Assembly (NCBI GenBank): GCA_030949995.1
Contig: JAUZRY010000091.1
Coordinates: 1-57,999, forward strand
DNA length: 57,999 nucleotides
Origin: Ardenticatenia bacterium
GTDB taxonomy: Bacteria; Chloroflexota; Anaerolineae; Ardenticatenales; Ardenticatenaceae
Reading direction: 5' to 3'
Below the pieces are notes generated by a model. It had not been told where the DNA came from, made no database searches, and saw only the letters and a list, made by a program, of their open reading frames with translations. The translations under genes were made by a program, and so were the position numbers. Every line of letters starts with the position of its first letter. The first letter of the stretch is position 1. Positions 20,729 through 30,875 of the stretch are shown piece after piece.

Positions 20729-21544
20729 ATGAGCACACAGTCGCCGAAAGGGACGTGGATACCGCAAGAGGTGCCGCTGGACAAGCCGAGCCCGGCCCGC
20801 ATGTACGATTACTACTTGGGAGGGCACCACAACTTTGAGGTAGACCGCCAGGCGGCCGAGCAGGTGTTGAAGATCATGCCTGAGGTGAAGTTGATGGCCC
20901 AGGCCAACCGGGCCTTTCTGATTCAGGCGGTGAAGTGCTTGGCGGAGGAAGAGGGGGTTGACCAATTTCTTGACATTGGGTCGGGGATTCCGACGAAGGG
21001 GAACGTGCACGAGGTTGCCCAAGGGGTGAACCCCGAGGCCAGAGTGGTGTACGTGGACATTGACCCCATTGCAGTGGCCCACTCGCGGGCGATCCTGGAG
21101 GGCAACCCGAACGCCATCTGCATCCAGGCGGACGCGCGCGATCCCGAGCAGATCGTGAGCCATCCGGAGGTGCGGGAGCTGTTGGACTTCAGCCGGCCGG
21201 TGGCGCTGCTGTTGGTGGCCCTGCTGCACTTCATCATCGACGATGAAGAGGCCTACGGCATCGTGCGGCGGTTTGGCAAAGTGCTCGCGCCCGGCAGCTT
21301 CTTGGTGATCTCCCATTTCACTTATGAAGGATGGCCGGAAGACGTGCTGAACCGGATTATCGCGTTGTACAAGCGTTCCACAGCGCCGGGTAAAGCGCGC
21401 TCTTACGCGGAGATTCAGCGTTTCTTCGAGGGCTGGGAGCTCGTGGATCCAGGGCTAGTGCCTGTGAACCAATGGAGACCACTGCAACGTTTTGATTACG
21501 GTGACATGCCGGCAGTTTACGCCGGCGTAGCCCGCAAGCCGTGA
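20729..21544 (+). CDS. SAM-dependent methyltransferase, DUF574 family, copy 2
   Basis: The protein has 271 residues and differs from copy 1 at only about two dozen positions (for example KGTWIPQEV for NEAWIPQGV, and NQWRPLQRF for NQWRPMLDF near the end). All recognisable SAM-site residues are the same, so both should be active. ATG 20729 follows CAGGAGGGG. The following hybrid kinase starts 34 bases after its stop and may be co-transcribed. Retaining two intact copies suggests dosage need or slightly different substrates; the C-terminal differences would be where to look. Confidence 0.88.
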   Translation: MSTQSPKGTWIPQEVPLDKPSPARMYDYYLGGHHNFEVDRQAAEQVLKIMPEVKLMAQANRAFLIQAVKCLAEEEGVDQFLDIGSGIPTKGNVHEVAQGVNPEARVVYVDIDPIAVAHSRAILEGNPNAICIQADARDPEQIVSHPEVRELLDFSRPVALLLVALLHFIIDDEEAYGIVRRFGKVLAPGSFLVISHFTYEGWPEDVLNRIIALYKRSTAPGKARSYAEIQRFFEGWELVDPGLVPVNQWRPLQRFDYGDMPAVYAGVARKP

Positions 21545-21578
21545 GGCGCTGATCGAACGAGCACCTGAAGGTGAACCG

Positions 21579-24500
21579 ATGGCGGTGCAACGCATATCTC
21601 AAACGCCTCCCAAGGCAGCTCTATTGTTCGAGCGGTGTGAGGAGTTGGCGGACGCTTGGCTCCGGGCCATTCAGCCGGCCGGGTTCGTCCCCCTCGACGA
21701 GGCGACCATTCGGGCAAGGTTACTGGAGCTCGTCCGCCAGGGTGTCGAGCTCCTGTTGGGCGCCGACGACCCGAGCGGGCCGGCCCAGTCCATTGGCCGC
21801 GCTGTTGTGGAATTGGGCTACACTATGCCCGACGCCGTGACGCGCACCCAAACTGTTTGGGCCGCGCACGTCATCGACGTGGTGGGCAGTGAAGCGGCCG
21901 ACTGGTGGTTGCCGAGGCTCACGGCCTTCTTCTCCGGCGTTGTGGTGGGCTTCATAAACGCCTTGCACCGCCGCGTGTTACGGGAACAGGAGGTTATTCG
22001 TCAGGCCCTCGTGAGCGGCCTGCAATCGGCCGAGGCTGCCCTGCGCCGGTATGCCCAAGTGGGCCATGTGATCGCCTCCGTAGCAGCTCACCTGGTGGCC
22101 ACGGAGGTCGAGGAATTCCACAGCGGTCTCCAGGAGGCCCTTGGCCAGATTGGCACCGCGTTGGAGGCCGACCGAGTACACCTCGTCTTTGCCCTGCAGA
22201 GCGGGGAGCGAGTGGAAGTGCTCTGGCGTGCTCGGGGACAGTCGAAAAAAGTGGCTGTGATGAGCGCTCAAGTGCTGCTCGATTGGGTGCAACGGACATC
22301 ACCTGAACGCACGTTCACGACCCACCGTTTCGCGGAACAACTGCAGTCGGTCGAACTTCCCGAGGGAGTCTTGGAGAGTCGATCTCAACTGTTTATCCCC
22401 CTGCGCCAGGAGGATGTGGTGCGAGGGGTGTTGCTGTTCGAGGCATTTGATGAGGAGCGTCCCGAGTGGCAGGAGGAGTACGTCCACCTGCTTGCCCAGC
22501 TGTTGGGCGGTCTTCTGGTGGGTCTCATCAGCCGGTGGGAGGCGAGCCGGCGCGTGGAAAGCTTGGCCTCCCAGCTTGACAACGCCTTGCACCTGATCGC
22601 CGATGGCATTTTCATTAGCGGCGTAGATGGTCGCGTGATCTTGTACAACCACCGCTTGCTCGACATGTGGGGAGTTGCCCAAGAGGTCCCTCGAGGACGC
22701 CCTGAGCGACACCTTCTGGCAGGCCGTGTTGGAGCGGCTCAGGGACGCGGAAGCCTTCGAACGCCAACTGGACCGCTGCAGTCGGCGCCCGGAGTTGGTT
22801 GGCCACGGCACGTTGGAACTCGCTAATGGGCATGTGTTCGAGTATGATACCCGCCCCTACACCCTCGGCGGCCGTGTTGCCGGTCGGCTGTGGGACTTCC
22901 GCGACGTGACCCAGCGCGTTCGCGCCGAGGAACGGCTGCGCCGTTCGATGGACCAGCTCTCCAAAATTGCCCAGTTCAGCCAACGGGTGGCATCGGACCT
23001 GAAGCGGGATGTCATTCTCGCCAAGGCGGTGGAGTTCCTCCACGACGAGCTGGGATGGGGGGACTCGCTGGCCATCTATCTGGGCGACAGGCACGAGCTC
23101 TACTGCGAGCAGGCGAAGGGAGACTTCGGGTGGCCCCAGCAACTTTCCGTAAACGTGCAGTTGTACAACGTGGCCGTACACGCCCTTCGCCAGCGCACGT
23201 GGCACCTGGTGACGTTGCGGCCGGGACACGTGTTAGCCTTGCCATTGTTAGACCTCCCCATCACCATGCAGGGCGTCGTGATGCTCTTCGCCCACGAGGA
23301 GCAACATCTGGCCGACCGCCAGACCATTTCCGCCATTGAATTGGCCGTTGGAGCGTTGGCACGGGCACTGGCCAATGCGGAGCTGTACGCTGTTGTCCAG
23401 CAACAGCTCGAGGAGATGCACCTCTTGGAGCGGGAGCGCGTCGAGAGCGGGTGGCTCCAACAGTTCCGCCGCTTTCCGCGCGGCATCGTTGTGGAGGGCG
23501 ACGGCGTCCACGTCGTTGGTGCGGAGACAACGCCCTTGGACACGTTGCCATCTGAGCCGACAGCCGATGAATCCAAGGTTATTGCCCCGCTCATGTGGAG
23601 GGGGCGCACCGGTGGGCATGGTGCTCGTTGAGGATGAAGGGCCACGTCAGTGGAACGAAGAAGAAGTGGAGCTTGTGGCGGCCGTGGCCCAGGAGATGAC
23701 TCAGGCGCTGGAAGCTGCTCACCTCTTTGCCCTGGAACAACGCCGTGCCCGGCAACTTGAGGCGGCCGCTCAGGTCAGCCGGGCTGCGTCCTCACTGCTT
23801 GACCTCGACGAGCTGCTCAACCGGGTCGTCGAACTCATCCGCGATGCTTTCGGGTTCTACCACGTCCAAGTCTTCCTCGTGGATGAGGAGAATTACGCCG
23901 CCTGGTTGCGGGCCAGCACCGGCGAGACAGGCCGGATGCTCTTGGAGCGCCAGCACCACCTCATCGTGGGCAGCCACAGCGTCATCGGTCAGGTGACAGC
24001 TACGGGCAAGCCCGTTGTGGCCCGTGACACCGACCAAGACCACGTGCACCGCCGGAACGAGCTCCTGCCGGACACGCGCGCCGAATGTGCCGTGCCGTTG
24101 CGCGTGGGCACCAGGATCATTGGTGCCCTCGACGTCCAGAGCACGGAGCCAGACGTTTTCGACGAGGAAGACATAGCTGTGCTCCAAACATTGGCGGACC
24201 AGCTTGCCGTCGCCATCGAGAACGCGCGCGCCTACCAGCAACAACGCGAGACGGCCGAACGCCTGCGCGAGCTGGACCAGCTCAAAACACAATTTCTGGC
24301 CAACATGAGCCATGAGCTCCGCACGCCGCTCAACTCCATCATCGGATTCTCCCGCGTCATTCTCAAGGGTATAGACGGGCCCATTACTGAGCTGCAGCGC
24401 AAGGACTTGACCACCATCTACAACGCCGGCCAACATTTGCTCGGCCTCATCAACGACATCCTCGACATCTCCAAGATCGAAGCCGGCAAAATGGAGCTCG

Positions 24501-25357
24501 ATTTTGAAGATGTGGACTTGAACCAGATCATCGACGGGGTGTTGAGCACCACGAAGGGGCTCATCAAGGATAAACCCGTTCGGCTCCGCAAGGAGGTTCC
24601 TGAGGAGCTGCCCACCATTCGCGCGGACGCCACCCGTGTGCGCCAAATTCTGCTCAACCTGCTCTCGAACGCGGCCAAGTTCACCGAGGAGGGTGAAATT
24701 TGTCTCACGGCCGTGAGAACCGGCGACGAAATCATGATGACTGTCTCCGACACCGGCCCGGGCATCCCAGAGGAGAAGCAGGATCGCCTCTTCGAAGCCT
24801 TCTACCAGGTGGACAGCTCCATGACTCGCAAGGTAGGAGGAACGGGCTTGGGCTTGGCCATTGCCCGTCACTTCGTGGAGATGCACGGGGGACGCATTTG
24901 GGTGCGCAGTGTTGTCGGCCAAGGCTCCACGTTTGGGTTCACCTTGCCCATTGCCGGACCTCTGGAGAATGGGAAAGATATCCACCGCCAGCCCGTGGTG
25001 TTGGCTGTGGACGATGAACCCGGCATTACTGAGCTCTACACCCGCTACTTGGAACCCGAAGGCTATAGTGTCATCTCGGTGAACGATGCTAGGGATGTGC
25101 TCTTGGCTGTCCGTCGCTATCAACCAGATGTGATCCTGCTGGACATCAAGATCCGCGACATGAATGGCCTTGATGTTCTGCGCACATTGCGCCAGGAAGA
25201 GCTCACGCGGGAGATACCCATTGTGGTCTGCTCCATCGAGGAGGATCAGCGGGAGGCATGTCTGAAGGCAGGCGCGACCGACTTCCTGCCAAAGCCCATT
25301 CTGCGCGGTGAACTGGTGGGATGCTTGAACGCCCTGCTGCAGGCTCAACGCATGTGA
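21579..25357 (+). CDS. Hybrid sensor histidine kinase with GAF/PAS domains and C-terminal receiver (two frame breaks)
   Basis: Removing one C at 22688-22690 and one G at 23600-23604 gives a single protein of 1258 residues. Order: an N-terminal helical domain resembling RsbR-type N-termini (about 1-150), a GAF (about 165-340), a PAS (about 350-460), two more GAFs (about 470-640 and 690-860), HisKA with MSHELRTPLNS (His near 910), HATPase with LLNLLSNAAKF, DTGPGIPEE and GGTGLGLAIA (about 1024-1095), and a receiver with LLDIKIRDMNG (Asp near 1187). It lacks membrane spans, so it senses cytoplasmic signals. One GAF closely matches a GAF in the giant sensor upstream, so the two genes share ancestry. 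It is the only complete kinase in the window and the obvious phosphate source for the nearby receivers. Confidence 0.88.
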
Positions 25358-25457
25358 TCTGGCCCTCTGACTTCCGCCGGCCGCTGGCGAACGGCCGACC
25401 TGTGAACATGTGAGTCAGCCTGTGAGCGTGTGGAAGGACATACCTTCATGGTGAAGG

Positions 25458-25500
25458 GAATCCATCCGCCTCCGAGGGGGGAAAGGATGGATTCTTTGTT
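25458..25500 (+). terminator. Terminator after the hybrid kinase
   Basis: GAATCCATCC (25458-25467) pairs perfectly with GGATGGATTC (25485-25494), followed by TTTGTT. It lies 100 bases after the kinase stop and 42 before the next gene, so it may also act as an attenuator for that gene. Confidence 0.6.
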
Positions 25501-25541
25501 GAGAACTCAAAGTAACTAACGATGTAAAGCGAGGAAAACAG

Positions 25542-27199
25542 ATGTCTTGGTATGTAGTCTGCACAAATTGTGGCCGTGATGATTTGCCGACGGACCAATT
25601 GCTCGCTGCATGCCCATCCTGTGGGGGGGAATGGCTTGATCCCCGCTACGACTACGACCGGCTTGCCCCCGTAATGCGTGAGGAGACGGGGGCGCGTTCC
25701 TGCACCATGTGGCGATTCCGCGAGTGGCTGCCCGTCCACAAGGACGAACACATCGTGACGATGGGTGAAGGGGGTACCCCCCTGCTCCGCCTGAAGAACC
25801 TGAGTCTTATGTTGGGGATTCCTCATCTCTACTTGAAGGACGAGCGCCAGGGGCCGACAGCCAGCTTCAAGGACCGCCAGGCCTCATTGGCCATCAGCGT
25901 GTTGCGGGAGCACGGTATTCGAGAGGTGGTGGTGGCCTCCACCGGCAACGTGGCCATCAGCTATTCGGCCTACGCGGCCCAAGCGGGCATCAAGTTGTGG
26001 ACCTTTCTCACCAGCAGTGTGCCGGCCGACAAGATGCGCGAAGTGGCCCTTTACGGCTCTGAGGTGGTCAAGGTGACGGCCACGTATGATCGCACCAAAC
26101 AGGTGGCTGCCCGGTTTGCGGAACAACGTGGGCTCTTCTTGGACCGGGGTATTAAGGGCATGGCCGCCCGCGAGAGCATGAAGACCATCGCTTACGAGAT
26201 CGCCCAGCAACTGGGATGGCGTTCTCCGGACTGGTACATTCAGGCCGTCAGCGGTGGACTCGGGCCGGTGGGCGTCCTCAAAGGGTTCTGGGAACTCCGG
26301 GAGATGGGCCTTGTGGAGACGATGCCCAAGATCGCCTGCATTCAGGCGGCCGGCTGTGCGCCGATGGTGCGGGCGTGGGAGCAGGGCCTCCCCCAAACCT
26401 GTTGTGGTCGAATCCCCTCAGACTTTGATCACCACAGTAGCCACTGGCGACCCAGGCATTGCCTATGAGATCCTCTACCAGGCGGCTGTTGAACACGGGG
26501 GGGCCTTCGTGGCCGTGACTGATGATGAGGCGTTCCGCGCCATGCACGTCATGGCCAAGATGGACGGCTTCTCCATGGAGCCGGCGGCTGCTATGGCCTG
26601 TGCAGGAGCCATCAAGATGATCCGCCAGGGCCTCATCCGTCCTGACGAAACGGTGGTCATCTGCTGCTCAGGCCACACCTTCCCCGTCGAAAAAGCACCT
26701 GTTGGAGGAGAATTGGTCCCACCACTTGGATCTCTCAGCCGAGGAAGTCATCGAAGCTGCCGAGGAACCGACACCCACCATGGAGGCCAGGGAGGAAGGA
26801 TTGCTGACCTCTTTTGAGGAGCTCGGAGGGGATGTGCGGCGCATCGCCATCGTGGAGGACGATGAGCCGGCACGAGTGCTCCTGCGGCGTATCCTCCAAG
26901 CATACGGTGACTTCGAGATCTTCGAGGCCGCCGACGGGCGCCAGGGCATTGAGATGATCCGCCAAGTGATGCCCGACGTGGTGCTGTTGGACCTGATGAT
27001 GCCCGAAGTGGACGGCTACCAAGTGCTTGAAACTATCAAGTCTGATCCCAAGCTCCAGCATATCCCCGTCATCGTGATTACGGCAGCCCGCCTCTCATCC
27101 CAGGAGCGCAAACGGCTTGATGGCCACGTGCGCTCCCTCCTCCAGAAGGGACAGTTCGTCGACCGGGAGCTGTTGGAGAGTATCCAAGCCATGTTCTAA
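25542..27199 (+). CDS. Threonine-synthase-like PLP enzyme fused to a receiver domain (two frame breaks)
   Basis: Removing one C at 26390-26394 and one A at 26690-26694 gives 551 residues without a stop. Residues 1-35 form a zinc ribbon (CTNCGRDD... CPSCGGEW). About 65-395 is a fold-type II PLP enzyme of the threonine/cysteate synthase kind, with the PLP lysine in TASFKDRQ (near 108), STGN and SGGLGPVGVLKGF. After a 40-residue acidic linker, about 430-551 is a receiver: VEDDEPARVLL, phospho-acceptor in LLDLMMPEVDGY (near 482) and the ITAAR switch. No good start codon with a ribosome site occurs between the two parts, so they appear to be one protein. A regulated PLP enzyme coupled to the kinase just upstream is an inference. 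The fusion rests on both corrections being right. Confidence 0.75.
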
Positions 27200-27249
27200 C
27201 CGGGGCCCAGGCCGGTGGCCGGGCGTGGGCACTTGGCGCGGCCACCGGC

Positions 27250-28170
27250 TCATTGTTCTTTCTTCATCTCGGCGGCCAGCCACTGTTCCCACCCCTCCAG
27301 TTCTAGGTTTGATTCGCGGCCGATCATGAGCATACTTGTGCCAATGAGCAAGGCACCCGTCCACTGCATCGCCGTCATGCGCTCACCCAGAAGGAGAAAG
27401 GCCAAAATCAGGGCCACCACCAATTCCCCCACGCTGAGAATAGAAGTCTGAATGCCTCCGAGCCGGCTCAGGCCGGCGAAGACCAGTAGCCTGGCCAAGG
27501 CCATGGCAATCAAGGCCAGGCCGGCAATGGCCACCCACCCTAGGGGCGAAATGGGCTCCACGGGGTCTCCCATGCTCAGACGGGCCACATCGACCACGAC
27601 GGCCATGGTGGTGATCGTGTAGAGGGCCACGGTGCGGGAGTCCACGTTGGCCAGCGTCCATTGGCCCAGCACCAAATGCCATCCATAGGCTGCCCCGGCG
27701 GCCACCAGGAGCATGGCCCCCAAGAAGTCGAAGCGCGCCCCCGGCGTGAAGGTGAGCAGGTAAACCCCCACAATGGCGATGCCCAAGCGCAGTACAGCGA
27801 GGCGCGAGACAGGCTGGCCGGCGGCGCTCAGGAAAACAAAGACCCACACCGGGTAGAGGGCGTAGAGTAACTGGGCCAGTGAGGCGTCAATGCGAGCCAA
27901 TCCGGGATAGTACATCAGTGACCCCAAGCCGTTGGCGACCCCCATGGCCACACAGCCGGCCAGGGCACTGCCCCGAATGGGTATGCAGTGACGCCAGAAG
28001 AGCACGTAAAACCCCCACAAGCTGAGCGCGGCTAAGGACGTGCGCAGGGCCACCAAGGTGTAAGGCGTCACTTGGGCTTGGTACGCTAACTTGCCGAAGA
28101 TGGGGGCTGTGCCGGCGCAGACGGTGGAGAAGAGCGTGAACAGAATGCCCGTGACCTGTCGACGATCCAT
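27250..28170 (-). CDS. EamA/DMT-family membrane transporter
   Basis: The protein has 306 residues with about ten membrane spans arranged as two five-span halves, the EamA repeat. The second half shows the usual PISPLGWVAIAGLALIAM and LLGERMTAMQWTGALLI segments. Such proteins export or import small metabolites; the substrate cannot be told from sequence. It starts 3 bases after the tilS stop on the same strand, so the two form an operon. It converges with the PLP enzyme gene, with about 50 bases between the stops. Confidence 0.88.
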   Translation of the reverse strand: MDRRQVTGILFTLFSTVCAGTAPIFGKLAYQAQVTPYTLVALRTSLAALSLWGFYVLFWRHCIPIRGSALAGCVAMGVANGLGSLMYYPGLARIDASLAQLLYALYPVWVFVFLSAAGQPVSRLAVLRLGIAIVGVYLLTFTPGARFDFLGAMLLVAAGAAYGWHLVLGQWTLANVDSRTVALYTITTMAVVVDVARLSMGDPVEPISPLGWVAIAGLALIAMALARLLVFAGLSRLGGIQTSILSVGELVVALILAFLLLGERMTAMQWTGALLIGTSMLMIGRESNLELEGWEQWLAAEMKKEQ

Positions 28171-28173
28171 GGT

Positions 28174-29637
28174 TTAGCCGTCCTTCCGGCGATAACATGA
28201 GAGGGCCAACACTCGATGCGTGGCCTCGGTGAGGCGTGTGCCGTGGGCCGGGCGTAGGCCCAGAACCCACAAAATATGATCGTTGGCGTCCACCAGTAGA
28301 GCCATCTCGTCGCGCAGGGAGAGGGGGACCTTCTGGGCCGTGAGGAAATCGGCCAACTTGACCGGCACGGCCATGCCCAAGGGGGTGAACCGGTCGCCTG
28401 CCCGGCGCGTGCGCAGGGCCAGCGGAAGCCTGACGTGGTCAGCGTCCAGAAAGGCCTGCCAGGGATCTGGGGCAACGAGGACGTTGGAAAGCACCTCTTC
28501 TGGAGCAGTGAGCTGAACTGTGAGCACCCACCCCTCCCCGATCTCTGTTTCGCCGGGCACGGCCACGGGAACGCGTGTGCCGGCCGGCAAGCGTGGCCAG
28601 GGGGGAAGAAGCGGCCTTGGCCCAATCACGAGTGCCTGGCGCTCCACGAAAAGGAAAAGGTGACCGGGCAGCGTGGCGCGCGTGCCCGCCTCCCCTGTCC
28701 GCGCGACCCGGAGGGCTTCTACCACGTGTTCCCACCCCACGTCGCGCAGCATGGGACGCAGGCGACGCACGGCTTTGCGCACGAGGCCACGCTGGACAGC
28801 CTGGTGTTGGCTCAGAAATGCCTGGCGTGGAAAGCACACATGTTCGTCCTCAGGTTGGGCCAAAGTGTGCCACGCCTGTTCCACTTGAGAGCGCAGGTAA
28901 TCCCAGTCCACGGCCAGTGTCTCCGCCGTGCGCACCAGGAGCCGGCGAACGTTGGGCTGATAGTGTGCTTCCAACAGAGGAAGAAGCTCGTGACGCAACC
29001 GGTTGCGGAAGAACGTGGTATCCGAGTTGGAGGGGTCCAAGCAGGGAACAAGCCCCCGTTGTTCCAAGTAGGCCAACACTTCGGCACGGGGCGTGAAGAG
29101 CAGGGGGCGCACAACGTCGGGGCGAGCGGGAACTGCGCCCGTGCGCTCAGTGACATCTGCCGGGGCGCGGGGCAACATGCCCTTCAACCCGCTCAGGCCA
29201 GCACCGCGTAGGAAGTGCATGAGCACCGTCTCCGCTTGGTCGTCGGCCGTGTGTCCGGTGGCGACGGCCGTGGCTCCTACCGCCGCGGCCACTTCGGCGA
29301 GGAACCGATAGCGCACCTCACGGGCAGCCTCCTCCACGCTCAGGCGGTGCTCGCGTGCGTAGGCCAACACGTCGCGCTGCTCCTGCACGCAGAAGAGGCC
29401 CAATGCCTGGGCTTGTCGGCCCACGAAGGCCGCCTCGCTTGCCGAATCGGGGCGGAGCATGTGGTCCAACGTGGCCACAGAGAGCCGAATTTTAAGGTGG
29501 CTTCGGAGCGCGTGCAGCACGTGGAGAAGGGCTAAACTGTCTGGCCCACCGCTCACAGCCACCACCACGTGCTCTCCGGGGCGGAAAAGCTGAAGGCGCT
29601 CCACCGTCCTGCGTACCTGTTGTTCAAGAGGCTCCAT
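28174..29637 (-). CDS. tilS: tRNA(Ile)-lysidine synthase
   Basis: The protein has 487 residues. It modifies C34 of the CAU-anticodon tRNA(Ile) to lysidine, an essential step that changes decoding from AUG to AUA. The N-type ATP pyrophosphatase P-loop AVSGGPDSLALLH and the downstream TGHTADDQAETVLM segment are clear, followed by TilS substrate-binding and C-terminal domains. ATG 29637 is preferred over an in-frame TTG at 29652; GGTGG lies upstream. It leads a two-gene operon with the EamA transporter. Confidence 0.93.
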   Translation of the reverse strand: MEPLEQQVRRTVERLQLFRPGEHVVVAVSGGPDSLALLHVLHALRSHLKIRLSVATLDHMLRPDSASEAAFVGRQAQALGLFCVQEQRDVLAYAREHRLSVEEAAREVRYRFLAEVAAAVGATAVATGHTADDQAETVLMHFLRGAGLSGLKGMLPRAPADVTERTGAVPARPDVVRPLLFTPRAEVLAYLEQRGLVPCLDPSNSDTTFFRNRLRHELLPLLEAHYQPNVRRLLVRTAETLAVDWDYLRSQVEQAWHTLAQPEDEHVCFPRQAFLSQHQAVQRGLVRKAVRRLRPMLRDVGWEHVVEALRVARTGEAGTRATLPGHLFLFVERQALVIGPRPLLPPWPRLPAGTRVPVAVPGETEIGEGWVLTVQLTAPEEVLSNVLVAPDPWQAFLDADHVRLPLALRTRRAGDRFTPLGMAVPVKLADFLTAQKVPLSLRDEMALLVDANDHILWVLGLRPAHGTRLTEATHRVLALSCYRRKDG

Positions 29638-29771
29638 GCTCCCACCACCCAACAGCTTATCGTGTGTCCACTCAATGATAACCCGCTTTCAGGAGAAACA
29701 GAAATAGCCCGGCGTCATGGACTCCTACTCCACGCTCCCCTCTGCTCACGTTCTCGCGCCAGCAGCCACCT

Positions 29772-29849
29772 CTCCATACTGGAGAAAGGACGGCAGGAAA
29801 GTAAACTTTGCTCGTTGGCTTTGACACAAGAGCCATACTCCAGTATACT
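29772..29849 (+). promoter_or_regulatory. Consensus promoter with repeated operator-like dyads before tusA
   Basis: TTGACA (29821-29826) and TATACT (29844-29849) are 17 bases apart. The segment ATACT-CC-AGTAT (29836-29847) overlaps the -10, and CTCCA-TAC-TGGAG lies at 29772-29784, so ATACTGGAG and CTCCAGTAT form a 9-bp inverted pair about 60 bases apart. This looks like two binding sites for one repressor. The start of tusA is 107 bases downstream. Confidence 0.65.
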
Positions 29850-29956
29850 ATCTTTGTCGTTTGTCATGGACGAACCGTGATACATGTCACCCTGCTCACG
29901 GTGAGCACGGCGGTTGGTGGAATTCCCCCACAGAACAGAAAGGAGGTGTTGTGAGT

Positions 29957-30211
29957 ATGTCCGCGCCGACATTCGACCAAGAATTGGACGTTCGAGGCCT
30001 GAATTGCCCCATGCCGCTGGTCAAGGCACGACAGACGATCATGAAGATGGAACCCGGCCAAGTGTTGAAGGTGGTCGCCACTGACCGGGGCAGCGTGAAG
30101 GATTTCCAAGGCTGGGTGAAGACCGCGAAGAACGTAGAACTGGTTGCTCAAGAGGAAGTCCAGCAAGATGGTCAACCTATCTTCGTCCACTACGTGAAGC
30201 GCACATCATAA
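29957..30211 (+). CDS. tusA: TusA-family sulfur carrier protein
   Basis: The protein has 84 residues. The motif LDVRGLNCPMPLVKARQ carries the conserved CPxP cysteine that holds persulfide sulfur in TusA/SirA proteins. ATG 29957 follows AGGAGGT at 9-base spacing. TusA paired with a DsrE-family protein, as here, is typical of sulfur-oxidising or sulfur-relay gene sets rather than only tRNA thiolation. It probably passes sulfane sulfur within the cytoplasm to or from the oxidoreductase encoded downstream. Confidence 0.92.
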   Translation: MSAPTFDQELDVRGLNCPMPLVKARQTIMKMEPGQVLKVVATDRGSVKDFQGWVKTAKNVELVAQEEVQQDGQPIFVHYVKRTS

Positions 30212-30222
30212 GGATATAGTCA

Positions 30223-30243
30223 GGGCGGGCACGCTGCCCGCCC
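30223..30243 (+). terminator. Intergenic hairpin between tusA and the dsrE-like gene
   Basis: GGGCGGGCA (30223-30231) pairs with TGCCCGCCC (30235-30243) around a 3-base loop. There is no T-tract, so it is more likely a partial terminator or mRNA-stability element that sets relative expression of the two genes. Confidence 0.45.
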
Positions 30244-30287
30244 GCGTGCTGTGCTGGGAAGGTGGAAGGGCAAGAAGGAGGTGAACA

Positions 30288-30875
30288 ATGACTGTTGAGG
30301 CTGTCGTGCCCCAAGCACAGACAGAAGTGGATGTAGCCGCCCTGCGGGCACGTGTCGAACAGCTCGAGGCGCAGTTGGCCGAACTGGCCGAACGCGTGCC
30401 CGACGACCGCGTGACCATTGTGGTCTTCTCCGGCGAGTTGGACCGCCTATTAGCCGCCTTTATTATCGCCACCGGCGCGCTGGCCTTGGGACAGGAAGTC
30501 TCCATGTTCTTCACGTTCTGGGGCCTGAACGCGATTCGCAAGCAGCGTTCCTTTGAGGGGAAGTCGCTCATGGAGAAGATGCTGGACCTGATGACAGCCT
30601 CGCCGGCAGCGCCAGCCGGGATGGGGCTTAGCCGCATGAACTTCTTCGGCGTGGGCGCTTCCCTGATGAAGCGGATGATGCGCGAGAAGAACGTGGAAAC
30701 CTTGGACGACCTCATCGCGCTGGCCGAGGAATTGGGCGCCACCATGTACAGTTGTGCCATGAGCCAGCACGTGATGGGCATCTCGCAGGAAGAGCTGCGC
30801 GACAGTGCTGAGGAAGCAGGCGTGGCCGGTTTCCTCTCCGATGCCCTGAAAAGCCGCGTGACGCTCTTCATCTGA
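30288..30875 (+). CDS. DsrE/DsrF-like sulfur-transfer protein (DsrE2 type)
   Basis: The protein has 195 residues. After an N-terminal coiled-coil stretch (about 12-40) it has the DsrE fold segments TIVVFSGELDRLLAAFIIA, VSMFFTFWGLNAI and MYSCAMSQHVMGIS; the Cys in the last is the likely sulfur-binding residue. The MFFTFWGL string is typical of the DsrE2 group encoded beside tusA in sulfur oxidisers. GGAGGTGAAC precedes ATG 30288. It likely exchanges persulfide sulfur with TusA. Confidence 0.88.
   Translation: MTVEAVVPQAQTEVDVAALRARVEQLEAQLAELAERVPDDRVTIVVFSGELDRLLAAFIIATGALALGQEVSMFFTFWGLNAIRKQRSFEGKSLMEKMLDLMTASPAAPAGMGLSRMNFFGVGASLMKRMMREKNVETLDDLIALAEELGATMYSCAMSQHVMGISQEELRDSAEEAGVAGFLSDALKSRVTLFI

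Larger units (their letters stand above)
19837..21548 (+). repeat. Tandem gene duplication, units of about 830 bp
   Basis: Unit 1 (19837-20670) and unit 2 (20717-21548) are nearly identical from the shared AGGAGGGG ribosome site to the base run just past the stop. They are separated by 46 unrelated bases. Most differences cluster at the first ten codons and the last 30 codons, which hints at recent duplication with gene conversion of the middle. Confidence 0.9.
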
